64,000 bases of DNA from Phycisphaerales bacterium (lineage in GTDB: Bacteria; Planctomycetota; Phycisphaerae; UBA1845; Fen-1342). How positions within the stretch are numbered: position 1 is the first letter of the stretch; every line of letters begins with the position of its first letter. The DNA lies in assembly GCA_016710275.1 (NCBI GenBank), contig JADJXS010000001.1:2294001-2358000 (forward strand), read 5' to 3'. Position numbers and translations under genes: made by a program. Below the pieces are notes generated by a model. The model had not been told where the DNA came from. It was given only the letters and a program-made list of their open reading frames with translations, and made no database searches. This document shows positions 43,691-52,533 of this stretch, in pieces.

Positions 43691-44659
43691 ATGTCAGGAA
43701 CGAATGGCAACGCAAGGGTCGGAAGGCGGTTGGCCAGCACGGCATTGCTTGCGATGCTGGCGCTGAGCGCGACGGCGAAAGCGGGCGATCCGCCGGCGGC
43801 AGCGGCGCAGCGTCCCACCACGGTGCTATGCACGGTGACGCCGATTCGTCTGCTCGCATTGGAGGTCGTCGGCGAGACGACCGGGGTCGCCTGTGAATTG
43901 CTGCTCGCCGCGGATGTGGGCTGCCCGCATGACTACACGCTGACGGTGCGTGACAAGCGAAAGGTCGAGGAGGCCGCGGCGGTGCTGTGCATCGGCGAGG
44001 GGTATGAGGCGTTTCTGGATCCGATCCGCCGCACCGCGCCGGACAAGTTTCTGACGATCACTGCCGGTTGCGACTGGATCGAAACCTGCACCCACGATCA
44101 TCACCACGATCACGCGCACGACCACAGTCACGATCACGCGCGCAACGCGCATGTATGGATGAGCCCGGCGCAGGCGATCAAGCTGGTGGAGGGCATCGAG
44201 AAGGCGCTCTCGCGGCTGGATCCGCCGCGGGCGGAGCAGTATGCGAAGAATGCCGCGGCGGCGCGCGAGCGGCTGACGGCGCTGCGGGCGGAGGCGGAGT
44301 CGCTGGCCAAGCGCGTGCGGGGGAAGCGCGTGGCGGCGAGCGAGGCCTTTGCCTACCTGGCGCGCGACCTCGGACTGGACGTTGCGCTGCAACTGCCGGA
44401 TCACGAGGTGCACGGCGCGGCCGCGCGTGACACGGCGGAGGTGCTTCGCAAGGCACGGGAGGCGAAGCTCGTCGGCGTGTTGATCGAGCGCGGCGCGCGG
44501 TCGAAGCTGGCGGATGCCGTGTTGCGCGAATCCGGCGCTCCGCAGATTGACGTGGACACGCTCATCGGCGAGGGTGCAGCCGGCGCGACGTACTTCTCGC
44601 GCATGCGGTCCGTGTATCTGGCCATTGAGGCGGCCCTGGCGGAAAAACAGCGCCCCTGA
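43691..44659 (+). CDS. znuA: Zinc ABC transporter substrate-binding protein
   Basis: This 322-residue periplasmic protein captures Zn2+ (or Mn2+) for the ABC importer encoded by the next two genes. The ATG at 43691 has GGGAG upstream. Residues 1-32 form a signal peptide (RRLASTALLAMLALSATAKAG). The binding protein fold is of cluster A-I. A His-rich loop, with CTHDHHHDHAHDHSHDHA near residues 133-150, is typical of ZnuA and probably gathers zinc. Other blocks are LAADVGCPHDYTLTVRD, RNAHVWMSPAQAIKLVEG and DHEVHGAAARDTAEVL. The next gene, the ATPase, begins 45 bases after it. Regulation by a Zur-type repressor is expected, but I see no clear box. Identification is firm. Confidence 0.92.
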   Translation: MSGTNGNARVGRRLASTALLAMLALSATAKAGDPPAAAAQRPTTVLCTVTPIRLLALEVVGETTGVACELLLAADVGCPHDYTLTVRDKRKVEEAAAVLCIGEGYEAFLDPIRRTAPDKFLTITAGCDWIETCTHDHHHDHAHDHSHDHARNAHVWMSPAQAIKLVEGIEKALSRLDPPRAEQYAKNAAAARERLTALRAEAESLAKRVRGKRVAASEAFAYLARDLGLDVALQLPDHEVHGAAARDTAEVLRKAREAKLVGVLIERGARSKLADAVLRESGAPQIDVDTLIGEGAAGATYFSRMRSVYLAIEAALAEKQRP

Positions 44660-44703
44660 TCGGGTGTGCGGTGCGCCCGCGGCCGGAGCGCGCTGGGAGC
44701 GAC

Positions 44704-45573
44704 ATGTCGGACGCAGCTTCAGCCAGCCCGGCCCGTCCGATCGCCATCCGCACGCGCGATCTCTCCGTCACGCTGGGCGGCGTGAGCGTGCTCTCTGGCG
44801 CCAGCGCGGGGTTTGTGCGGGGCGGGATCAATGCACTGATTGGGCAAAACGGCGCGGGCAAAACCACGCTGCTGCGGGCGATTCTGGGGCTGGTCCCTTA
44901 TCGCGGCGTCGTGGAAGTCGCGCCGGTCGGGGGAAGGGCCGCGCGGCTGGCGTTCGTTCCGCAGCGCGTTGATTTCGACCGCGGGACGCCGTTGAGTGTG
45001 ACGGACCTGCTGTGCGCGGATCGGCAGCGCCGGCCGCTGTTCCTGGGGCACTCGCCGCGCGTGCTGCGCGCAGCGCGGGAGGCGCTGGAGTGGGTCGGCG
45101 CGCTGCGCCTGATGGGGGCGCCGCTGGGGACGCTCTCCGGCGGCGAATTTCAACGGGTGCTGCTGGCGCTGGCGCTGCTCTCCGAGCCGGACGTGCTGCT
45201 GCTGGATGAGCCGGTGGCGGGGATCGACATCAAGGGGGAGGCGCTTTTCTGCGATCTGCTGGTGCGGCTGCGCGACCAGCGCGGGCTTACCATCGTCCTC
45301 GTGTCGCATGACATGAGCATCGTGATGCAGCACACCGACCACGTCGTGTGCATCGCGCGGCAGTCGGTTGATTGCCAGGGGGACACGCTGACGACGCTGA
45401 CCGCATCCAACATCCAGCGGATCTTCGGCTTTCCGGCGGCGATCTACGATCACGACCACGCCCACGGCGGTCCGCACGCGGCGTGCGATCATCATCATCA
45501 TCCCGGTCATCATCATCCGCACATGCCGGCGCCGGCGGACCCGCAATCGTCGCGTCCGCGAGGTGCCCCATGA
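44704..45573 (+). CDS. znuC: Zinc ABC transporter ATP-binding protein
   Basis: This 289-residue ATPase starts at the ATG at 44704, after GGGAG. Motifs are Walker A IGQNGAGKTT, signature LSGGEFQRVLLA and Walker B PDVLLLDEPVAGID, then a His-loop VSHDMSIVM. The C-terminal 40 residues are His-rich (DHDHAHGGPHAACDHHHH, then HHHPH), matching the His-rich loop in ZnuA and suggesting zinc handling on the cytoplasmic side. It overlaps the permease gene by four bases. Family is firm; the metal is inferred from the context. Confidence 0.92.
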   Translation: MSDAASASPARPIAIRTRDLSVTLGGVSVLSGASAGFVRGGINALIGQNGAGKTTLLRAILGLVPYRGVVEVAPVGGRAARLAFVPQRVDFDRGTPLSVTDLLCADRQRRPLFLGHSPRVLRAAREALEWVGALRLMGAPLGTLSGGEFQRVLLALALLSEPDVLLLDEPVAGIDIKGEALFCDLLVRLRDQRGLTIVLVSHDMSIVMQHTDHVVCIARQSVDCQGDTLTTLTASNIQRIFGFPAAIYDHDHAHGGPHAACDHHHHPGHHHPHMPAPADPQSSRPRGAP

Positions 45574-46463
45574 CGGGAGCGTTGATCGCGCTCGGCCCGC
45601 TGGATGCGCTGCTGGGCGGCGCGGTGGGGGTGCTGCGCGAACTGCCGTTTGACTGGGCGCGTTACATGCCGGAGGCGCTGCTGGCGACGCTGCTCCTGGC
45701 GCCGGTGTGCGGCATGGTGGGGGTGTTTGTCGTCAATTATCGCCTGGCGTTCTTTTCTGACGCGATTTCGCACTCGGCGTTCACCGGCGTGGCGGCCGGG
45801 CTGGTGCTGGTCAGCGCCGGGCTGTCGTGGGTTGATCCGCGCTGGACGCTGCTGGCGCTGGGGCTGGTGGTGGGGGTGCTGGTCACGACGGTCAAGCGGC
45901 GCACCGACCTCGGGACGGATACGGTCATCGGCGTGGCGTTTTCGGCGGCGGTGGCGCTGGGCATTGCGCTGGTGACGGCCAACCGCGAGGTGCAGCGGGC
46001 CTTTCCGCAGTATCTGTACGGCGACGTGCTGCTCGTGGATCTGCCGTCGTTGCGCGTGGCGTTCATCGTCGCGGCGGCGCTGTCGCTGTATCTGCTGTGG
46101 TCCTTCAACCGGCTGACGCTGATCGGGTTCAACGCGGACCTGGCCCGCACGCGCGGCACGCGGGTCGGGATTTACGACTATTCGTTCGCCGTGCTGCTGG
46201 TGCTGCTGGTGACCACGGCAATTCCGTTGACGGGCATGCTGCTGGTGACGGCGCTGCTGGTGGTGCCGGCGGCCGCGGCACGGAATCTCGCGCGCTCCTG
46301 TGCGGCGATGTTCTGGATCGCGGCGGCGATCGGCCTGGTGAGCGGCGTGGGCGGATTGATCCTGGCCTATGAGCGAAACACGGCGGCCGGCGCGGCGATC
46401 ATCCTGCTGGCAACGGCGATATTCGCACTATCACTCATTCCGCGGATGATGCGGCGCGGATGA
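45570..46463 (+). CDS. znuB: Zinc ABC transporter permease
   Basis: This 297-residue integral membrane protein belongs to the ABC-3 family. About eight to nine helices are visible, from residue 35 (PEALLATLLLAPVCGMVGVFVV) to the C-terminus. The motif VNYRLAFFSDAISHSAFTGVAAG is the family's coupling region. Its ATG overlaps the stop of znuC. The znuA-znuC-znuB order and tight coupling support one zinc or manganese importer. Identification is firm. Confidence 0.93.
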   Translation: MTGALIALGPLDALLGGAVGVLRELPFDWARYMPEALLATLLLAPVCGMVGVFVVNYRLAFFSDAISHSAFTGVAAGLVLVSAGLSWVDPRWTLLALGLVVGVLVTTVKRRTDLGTDTVIGVAFSAAVALGIALVTANREVQRAFPQYLYGDVLLVDLPSLRVAFIVAAALSLYLLWSFNRLTLIGFNADLARTRGTRVGIYDYSFAVLLVLLVTTAIPLTGMLLVTALLVVPAAAARNLARSCAAMFWIAAAIGLVSGVGGLILAYERNTAAGAAIILLATAIFALSLIPRMMRRG

Positions 46464-46479
46464 TGTGCGAGGGGCGGCG

Positions 46480-47673
46480 ATGGCGGCAGGCGCGAGGGTC
46501 GTGCGGAAGATTCGCCCGGAAGGGCTGATTGCACCCGTCCTCGGCGCGGCAGCGTTTGTCGCGGCGCTGGCGTGGCTCTCGCCGCTGGCGCTGCTCGTCG
46601 CGGTGACGGACAGCGTCCTGCCTGCGCTGCTGCTGGTCTCCGCGGCGGGTTGGGGGGGCTGGCCGACGCGCTGGCTGCTGCGGGGGAGTGATGTCTCCAT
46701 CGCGTTGCGCGGTTTGACGGCTGTTGTCGTCGGTTGCGGCATTCTGGCGGCGGTTGTGCTGATTCTTGGCGTAACGGCCGCGCTGGATGCGACGTCGGCG
46801 TGGATGGTCGTCGCAGGAGGGATCGTGTTGGGGGGGACGGCGCTGATCTCGCGGCCGATGGGCGGCAAGCGGGGCATCGGGGGTGAATCAGCGGAGTGTG
46901 GAGCCGGGGCAGCGGAGTCGGGTGCGGCGTCAGCGGCCTCGCGCGCAGGGTCGGCGGCGCTGCGCGGCGCAGCGCTCCTCGCGCCGGTGCTCTGCCTGGC
47001 GGTGATGTTCTTCGCGGCCACCGCGCCGCCGGGGACGTTCTGGATCATCGAGGGCAACGGCTACGACGTGCTGGAGTATCACCTGCAGGCGCCGCGCGAG
47101 TACTTCGACGCGGGGCGCATTCACTTCCTGCCGCACAACGTGTACGCACAATTCCCGCAGCAGGTGGAGCTGCTGTACCTGATGCTGATGTACCTGTGCG
47201 GCGGGACGCTGGAAGCCGCGATTCCCTGTCAACTTCTGCATGCGCTGTTCGGCGTACTGGCGGTCGGGGCGGCGGCGGCGCTCTCGCCGGCGGGCTGGGG
47301 GCGCGTCGCGGCGGTGTGTATCACGGCGAGTGTTCCGTGGTTCTGTACGGTCGGCGCGCTGGCGTACAACGAGCTGGCCGGGCTGCTGTTTGCGATGGTC
47401 GCGGCGGGACTGCTGCTGCCGCCGGGGCGCTGCGACGCGGGCAAGGGTACCTCGTCGGCCGGCGATACGACGCAGCCGGCGCGATCGATCGCGGTGGAAC
47501 CCGGGCTGCGGCGGATCGTGCTGGCCGGGTGCTGTGCGGGCGTGGCGGCCGGCTGCAAGTACACGCTGCTGGCGCTGGTGGTCGTGCCGTTGGTGGTGCT
47601 GTGCGCTGCGGGCGCAGCGCGTCGGCGCAGCGCGGAGAGTGCAGAACGCGGAGCGCGCGACGCGGGATCGTGA
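46480..47673 (+). CDS. Membrane glycosyltransferase-like protein, N-terminal part
   Basis: The ATG at 46480 has GAGGGG upstream. The product has about 397 residues with helices near 18-45, 50-65, 80-120, 165-185 and later. The segment EGNGYDVLEYHLQAPREYFDAGRIHFLPHNVYAQFPQQ resembles the first periplasmic loop of GT-C glycosyltransferases (ArnT/PMT type), with acidic residues of the catalytic type. The frame ends after ARDAGS. The rest of the expected protein continues in the next gene, joined by a GTGA overlap. Either one gene is split by a frameshift near 47640-47670 or two coupled ORFs make the halves. I favour the frameshift because relatives are single chains. Confidence 0.7.
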   Translation: MAAGARVVRKIRPEGLIAPVLGAAAFVAALAWLSPLALLVAVTDSVLPALLLVSAAGWGGWPTRWLLRGSDVSIALRGLTAVVVGCGILAAVVLILGVTAALDATSAWMVVAGGIVLGGTALISRPMGGKRGIGGESAECGAGAAESGAASAASRAGSAALRGAALLAPVLCLAVMFFAATAPPGTFWIIEGNGYDVLEYHLQAPREYFDAGRIHFLPHNVYAQFPQQVELLYLMLMYLCGGTLEAAIPCQLLHALFGVLAVGAAAALSPAGWGRVAAVCITASVPWFCTVGALAYNELAGLLFAMVAAGLLLPPGRCDAGKGTSSAGDTTQPARSIAVEPGLRRIVLAGCCAGVAAGCKYTLLALVVVPLVVLCAAGAARRRSAESAERGARDAGS

Positions 47674-48641
47674 CCGCGGCCGTGTTCGGCATGGCGGCGC
47701 TGGCGGCGTTCGCCCCGTGGCTGATTCGCAACGCCCTATTCACCGGCAACCCGGTTTACCCGTTCGCGTTTGAGTGGTTCGGCGGAGCGGCGTGGAGCGC
47801 GGAGCAGGCACAGCAGTGGGCGGACGGCCATCGGCCGAAGGGCGAGGGCGGCGCCGCAGCGATTCGCGGTGCGCTGCTATGGCGCGAGCTGGCCGCGTCG
47901 CCGATGTTCGGCGTGCTGACGTGGGCGGCGCTGGCGGCGGCGCTGGTTTCGGCGTGGTCGTGCCGGCGCGTGAGAATGCTGGCGGTGTGGATCGCGTGCG
48001 GAATCGCCCTGTGGGCGACGCTCACGCACATGCCGGGGCGGTTTCTGGTGGTGCTGATCGGACCGATCGCGCTGATCGTCGGCAGGGGGGCGGCGGGTCA
48101 GTGGGCGGGGCGGTGGCCGCTAGGAGGAATCACCGCCGCCGTGGCCGTGCTGGCGGCCATCTTCAACGCGTACACGGTGTTCGACCTGTTGCGGGCGCAG
48201 GAACAATCGTGGGAGCGGCGGGCGGGCGTGCGGATTGCGGACCTGATCGATCGCACCGCGCTGCGTTCGCAGATGCACCCGGTCCACACCGGCACGCCGC
48301 CCGAGGCGCGGGTGCGGCTGATCGGGGACGCGGCGGTTTTTTACGTCCGCCGTCCGCTGCACTACACTGTCGTGTTCAATCGCGATCCGTGGATCGAGTT
48401 CGCGCGCGGGCGGTCGGCGCGGGACGCGGTGGAGCGGCTGCGGGCCGAGCGGATCACGCACGTGGCCTTCTCGTGGAGCGAGATTTCGCGGCTGCGCGGA
48501 ACCTACGGCTTTGCCGAGTGGGTGACGCCGGCGTGGGTGAGCGAGCTGGAGGCGGCGGGCCTGCGGCGCATCGCTTCGCAGCCGGGCACATCCGGCCCGG
48601 CCTGGGAACTGTTCGAGGTACTGAGTGACACATCGCAGTGA
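47670..48641 (+). CDS. Membrane glycosyltransferase-like protein, C-terminal part
   Basis: Starting at the GTG at 47670, this 323-residue reading frame continues the GT-C-like protein before it. The run PWLIRNALFTGNPVYPFAFEW is typical of the mid-region of planctomycete membrane glycosyltransferases. Four helices follow (about 85-105, 110-130, 140-165 and 165-185) before a soluble C-terminal domain of about 130 residues (AVFYVRRPLHYTVVFNRDPW, HVAFSWSEISRL). Translational coupling through the GTGA overlap is possible, but the low-complexity seam (RRRSAESAERGARDAGS) is a common place for indel errors. The sugar is unknown. Confidence 0.65.
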   Translation: MTAAVFGMAALAAFAPWLIRNALFTGNPVYPFAFEWFGGAAWSAEQAQQWADGHRPKGEGGAAAIRGALLWRELAASPMFGVLTWAALAAALVSAWSCRRVRMLAVWIACGIALWATLTHMPGRFLVVLIGPIALIVGRGAAGQWAGRWPLGGITAAVAVLAAIFNAYTVFDLLRAQEQSWERRAGVRIADLIDRTALRSQMHPVHTGTPPEARVRLIGDAAVFYVRRPLHYTVVFNRDPWIEFARGRSARDAVERLRAERITHVAFSWSEISRLRGTYGFAEWVTPAWVSELEAAGLRRIASQPGTSGPAWELFEVLSDTSQ

Positions 48642-48746
48642 ATCCCCCTCTCCGACGGATGCCCGGGCAGGTGCGCCGGCGGGCCGCGACCGTCCTGCGT
48701 CGGCGGCTGGTGGCAGTGCGCGTCGCCGCCTGCCGCGGGTGCGCTC

Positions 48747-49952
48747 ATGAGCGGCTCGAAGCGCGTCCGATGGCTGCTGCTGGCGCTGCGGCTGGGGCTG
48801 TGCGCGGTGGCGCTGGTGTACCTCTATTTCAACGTGAAGTGGAATGACTACGTTCAGTTGAACGAGCCGGCGGAACGGGTGCGGCTGTACGAAGCGGGGG
48901 ATGATGAGCTGGTGGTGCAGATCGGCGGGGAGCGGCGGACCATTCCGCGCTCGCAGGCGCGCGAGCTGCCGGGGAAGGCGGGAGAGATCGAGATCATCCC
49001 CGGGTTGCGCAGCGTGCTGGCGGCGATTGACGGGCGGCGGGCGCTGCTGGCGATCGCGTTGTTCATGCCGGTGCCGCTGCTCAGTGCGCTGCGGCTGGTG
49101 TGGATGCTGGCGATTCAGGGGGTGCGGCTGCGCAGTTGGGATGCGACAAAACTCACGTTCGTCGGCAATTTCTTCAACTTCGCCCTGCCGGGGACGACCG
49201 GCGGCGACCTGATCAAGGCCTATTACATCACGCGCTTCACGACCCAGAAGACCGAGGCGGTGACGACCGTCTTTCTGGATCGGGTGGTCGGGCTGCTGGG
49301 GCTGGTGATCCTGGCGGGCGGCATGATGGCCGTCTCGTGGGATGGCGGGCAGTTCGGGCGGCTGGCGCTGGTGATCGGCGGCGTGTGCGCGGGGCTGGCG
49401 GTGCTGGCGGCGATGGTGATGAGCCGGCGGCTGCGGCACCTGATCCGGCTGCCGCAACTGGCGGCCAGACTGCCGGCGGGAAAACATCTGCTGCGCGTGG
49501 GGCGCTCCTTCACGGCGATGCGCGACCGGCCGATGTGGGTGCTCGCAGCGCTGCTGTTGACCGTGCTGCTGCAGGCCTGCGTGATGGTGTCGGCCTATTT
49601 CATGGCGCTGGCGCTGGGCATGAAGGATGATTTTGTCCGCTACTTCATCTACGTGCCGATCGGTTTCCTGATCGCGGCGATTCCGGTGTCGCCGCCGCAG
49701 GCCTTCGGCGTGATGGAGTGGGCCTACATCCAGTTTTTTGCCAATACCGGGATGAGCAGCGCGTCGCAGGCGGTGACTTTCGCCCTGGCGGTGCGGGCGA
49801 TTCAACTGGTGTGGGCGCTGCCGGGGGTGCTGGTGCCGCTGCTGGGGGCGCACCTGCCGCGGCGGGATCAACTGGCGGAGCTGGAGTCGGTTGACGAATC
49901 GCAGGCGGGGGTTGCCGGCGGAGCGGGCGGGGCGCAGGCGGCGAAGTCTTGA
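48747..49952 (+). CDS. Flippase-like membrane protein (UPF0104/LPG synthase TM-like)
   Basis: This 401-residue protein has six to eight helices and matches the lysylphosphatidylglycerol-synthase transmembrane/UPF0104 family, seen as flippase-like proteins for lipid-linked substrates. The family core is FVGNFFNFALPGTTGGDLIKAYY, followed by VTTVFLDRVVGLLGLVIL and the late block IPVSPPQAFGVMEWAYIQFF. An inserted periplasmic region (about 30-100) with ERRTIPRSQARELPG is unusual for this family. It lies between two GT-C-like genes and overlaps the second (TTGA), so it may move the lipid-linked donor sugar across the membrane (inference). Confidence 0.8.
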   Translation: MSGSKRVRWLLLALRLGLCAVALVYLYFNVKWNDYVQLNEPAERVRLYEAGDDELVVQIGGERRTIPRSQARELPGKAGEIEIIPGLRSVLAAIDGRRALLAIALFMPVPLLSALRLVWMLAIQGVRLRSWDATKLTFVGNFFNFALPGTTGGDLIKAYYITRFTTQKTEAVTTVFLDRVVGLLGLVILAGGMMAVSWDGGQFGRLALVIGGVCAGLAVLAAMVMSRRLRHLIRLPQLAARLPAGKHLLRVGRSFTAMRDRPMWVLAALLLTVLLQACVMVSAYFMALALGMKDDFVRYFIYVPIGFLIAAIPVSPPQAFGVMEWAYIQFFANTGMSSASQAVTFALAVRAIQLVWALPGVLVPLLGAHLPRRDQLAELESVDESQAGVAGGAGGAQAAKS

Positions 49953-51865
49953 CTTCTTCCGGCAAGAATCGGGCAGCCGGTCGCGCACGCTGCCTGCTGT
50001 GGCGGGTGGCGCAGATTGCTTTGCTGGCCGGGTTGGTGCTGGCGGTGCACGGGCGCTGCCTGTCGCACGGCCTGTTCATGGACGACCACCCGCATTGGCG
50101 GCAATTGCGCGAAGCCGACTGGTCATTGGCCGGACTGACGGCGGCCTGCCGGCTGGAGCTGTTCGGAAACTACTGCCACGCCTGGTGGATGCCCGAGGTC
50201 ACGCTGCGCTTCTTCCGCCCGGTCTCATTCGCGATCATGAAGGCGGTGTATGAACTGGGGAGCTGGCAGCCGGTCTGGCAGCACGCTGCATCTCTGGCGT
50301 GGCACACGCTGGCGTGCGTGCTGCTGGCGGCGCTGCTGCGGCGCGTCGGGGTTCACGCCCTGATCGCGCTGGCGGTGGCGGTCCTCTTCGCGATGCACCC
50401 GGCACACGTGGCGACCGTGCAGTGGATCGCGGCGCAGACCGAGCTGCTGGTGACGGTGTTCTTGCTGGGGGCGGCGCTGTGCTGGTCACAGGCGCGCGGA
50501 TGGGAGCGATCGTCCGGGCGGCCGCTCGATGGCGATGCGAACCGGGGATCCGCAACGGGGCGGCGCTGGCCGTGGGTCGCGGCGACGGGGGTGCTTTTTG
50601 CGGCGGCGCTGGGCTGCCGCGAGAACGCGATCCTGTTCCCGCTGGTGATGCTGGCCGTCGATCCGCTGATGTCGCGGAAGGGCGGCCCGGCGCGTCGCAT
50701 GCTCCCGGCGGTCGCGGGCTATTCGATTCTGGCGTTGATTGCGGCCGGATATCTCCTGTTGCGACAGCAGATGCTGGGCGGCCTGGCGCTGCCGCCGCGG
50801 CCCTATGTCTATCCTCCGGGGGAGCCGGGCTTCGCGAGCTTCGTGGCGATCAAGGCGGCCTATTACCTGCTCGGGCAATTCGCGCTGGCGCCGATCGTGC
50901 CGTTCGCGGGGGTGGAGTATCTGCGGGCCAATCCGGCGACGTGTGCGGTGTTGACCTGCGTGGTCGGCGTGTCGCTGGCGGCGGCCTGGTGGCTGTGCCG
51001 GCGCAACCGGGCGGCGTTGCTGGCGGCGACCTGGCTGCTGCTGTTCATGCTGCCGGTGCTGCCGTCCTTCGAGTCGTCGCATCACTTGTATCTGCCGGGA
51101 GTGGGCTGGGCGCTGACGCTGGCGCTGGTCGCGCAGCGGCTGTGGTTCGGCGCAGGACAGAGAACGCCGGCGGCCGGCGCAGGTGGCGAGTCGGGCGACG
51201 TGCATGCAGCGCGGATGGCGGGCAGTGTGCGGGGCGATGCGGGCGGCGGGCGGGATGATTGCGGCGCAGCACGGGCGCTGCGGCGGCGGCGCTGGGTGCT
51301 GGGGGGATTGGGGGCGGGGACGGCCGGGCTGCTGTTTGTGGTGTCGTTCTACTACTCGCTGACGCTGCACGTGGCGCAGCAGGTGGAGGACAACGTCGTC
51401 AACGAGCTGGCGGCCGCCCATCCGCCGATCACCAGTGGTCAGACGCTCTACATCGCCAACCTGCCGCTGATCGCGCATTATGTGCGGCTGCCGCTGGAGG
51501 AGCGGCTGGGGGTGCGCGACCTGCGGGTGGTGGCCCTGACGTGGGCGCCGCGGCTGCTGGGCACGGCGACGGCGGCCGAGCTGACCTGGGTGGATGATCG
51601 GACGATCGACCTGCGGATCGACGAGGACCGCTGGTTCGACGGGCCGCTGGGGGTGCTGGCGCGGGCGGCGGGCGACAACCCGCGGCCGGGGGCGGCCGGC
51701 ACCCGGCAATTTATGCCGGAGCTGGAGGTGCGGGCGCTCGAGAGCGACGCGGACGGCGGCGTGTCAATGCTGCGCGTGCGGTTTGCAAAGCCGCCGGGGG
51801 AGACCGGGGCGCGGGTTTTCTGGGGCTCACGGCTGCGCTGGGCGCATGAGGTGCGGCCGCGCTGA
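49949..51865 (+). CDS. GT-C-like multi-spanning membrane protein
   Basis: The TTG at 49949 overlaps the stop of the flippase gene, suggesting coupled translation of this 638-residue protein. About ten helices occupy the first 400 residues. The first periplasmic loop includes GLFMDDHPHW, where adjacent Asp residues suit a GT-C catalytic site, and CRENAILFPLVMLAVDPL is conserved in TMTC/PMT-like proteins. The region from about 410 to 445 is Gly/Ala/Arg-rich, and the last 175 residues form a soluble domain. It probably transfers a sugar from a lipid carrier, the last step of the operon, but substrate and linkage are unknown. Confidence 0.7.
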   Translation: MTSSGKNRAAGRARCLLWRVAQIALLAGLVLAVHGRCLSHGLFMDDHPHWRQLREADWSLAGLTAACRLELFGNYCHAWWMPEVTLRFFRPVSFAIMKAVYELGSWQPVWQHAASLAWHTLACVLLAALLRRVGVHALIALAVAVLFAMHPAHVATVQWIAAQTELLVTVFLLGAALCWSQARGWERSSGRPLDGDANRGSATGRRWPWVAATGVLFAAALGCRENAILFPLVMLAVDPLMSRKGGPARRMLPAVAGYSILALIAAGYLLLRQQMLGGLALPPRPYVYPPGEPGFASFVAIKAAYYLLGQFALAPIVPFAGVEYLRANPATCAVLTCVVGVSLAAAWWLCRRNRAALLAATWLLLFMLPVLPSFESSHHLYLPGVGWALTLALVAQRLWFGAGQRTPAAGAGGESGDVHAARMAGSVRGDAGGGRDDCGAARALRRRRWVLGGLGAGTAGLLFVVSFYYSLTLHVAQQVEDNVVNELAAAHPPITSGQTLYIANLPLIAHYVRLPLEERLGVRDLRVVALTWAPRLLGTATAAELTWVDDRTIDLRIDEDRWFDGPLGVLARAAGDNPRPGAAGTRQFMPELEVRALESDADGGVSMLRVRFAKPPGETGARVFWGSRLRWAHEVRPR

Positions 51866-51990
51866 ATCTCTTGCCTATGCGGCATTGCGGAGGCTGTGCG
51901 GCGGCGGCATCGGTCTGTGGGGGCGAAGACTTGCGTAGCGTGGGGCGAAATCACGGAATATTTCCGGGAGAAATGTATGAATTCTCGCAG

Positions 51991-52179
51991 AATTCGTGCC
52001 AGTGCGCGGAGAACTTGTACAAGTGCGCGGAGAACTTGTACAAGTGCGCGAAGAATTCGTGCCAGTGCGCGCAGAGTTCGTGCCAGTGCGCGCAGAATTC
52101 GTGCCAGTTCTGGCAGAACTCATTGAAGTTCCGGCAGAACTCATTCAAGTTCCGGCAGAATTGCAGGCAATTCCGGCGC
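51991..52179 (+). repeat. 21-bp tandem array, nine exact-length units
   Basis: Nine consecutive 21-base units run from 51991 to 52179, with no length variation. They fall into groups: AATTCGTGCCAGTGCGCG-type (units 1, 4, 5, 6), AACTTGTACAAGTGCGCG-type (2, 3) and AACTCATT(G/C)AAGTTCCGG-type (7, 8), with unit 9 diverged. Several contain small palindromes, such as ACTTGTACAAGT and AATTGC/GCAATT. Because 21 is 3 times 7, every reading frame would give a seven-residue repeat, for example VRAEFVP on the plus strand and HEFCAHW on the minus strand. Confidence 0.92.
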
Positions 52180-52255
52180 GACTCGCAGGGGCTGGCGCAA
52201 TGCCCGCGCACCCTCCGGCAGTTGTCGGGGATGACAGGTGGCACCTGAATGCGGT

Positions 52256-52297
52256 TTCTCGCAGAGAGCGCAGAGAGCGCAGAGAATGCAGGAGTAG
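52256..52297 (+). repeat. CGCAGAGA-type short repeats
   Basis: A run of CTCGCAGAGAGCGCAGAGAG followed by CGCAGAGAATGCAG repeats a 9-base GAGAGCGCA theme about three times. A weaker copy of the same kind lies at about 3749-3780. Confidence 0.6.
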
Positions 52298-52405
52298 GCG
52301 CAGCAGGAGTAGAGTGTGTTCGGGCCGCGGCCGGTTGGCGTCCTGCATGCGCGGCGCATCGTGCGGTCCGAACGCACCATCCGCGGCCGCCGCGCGTTGG
52401 GTGCC

Positions 52406-52429
52406 ATGCCGACGGCTTTGCGTCGGCAT
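52406..52429 (-). repeat. Dispersed 24-bp palindrome, inverted copy
   Basis: The arms ATGCCGACG and CGTCGGCAT flank GCTTTG, the reverse complement of the CAAAGC loop in the copies at 53046 and 53233. The flanks (GTTGGGTGCC before, TCTTG after) are also the reverse complement of theirs, so the whole element of about 40 bases is inverted here. Confidence 0.8.
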
Positions 52430-52533
52430 GTCTTGTTCGGGGATGAGCCGACGATGGGAGAGGAGAGTCAGGAATTCAAGCCCCGGAGGGGCGCTGGAAG
52501 CGCACGTCGAGCCTGGTGACGTGCAGCACTTCC

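Noticed and set aside
51991..52179. CRISPR array at the 21-bp repeats
   Set aside because: Units are contiguous with no spacers between them.
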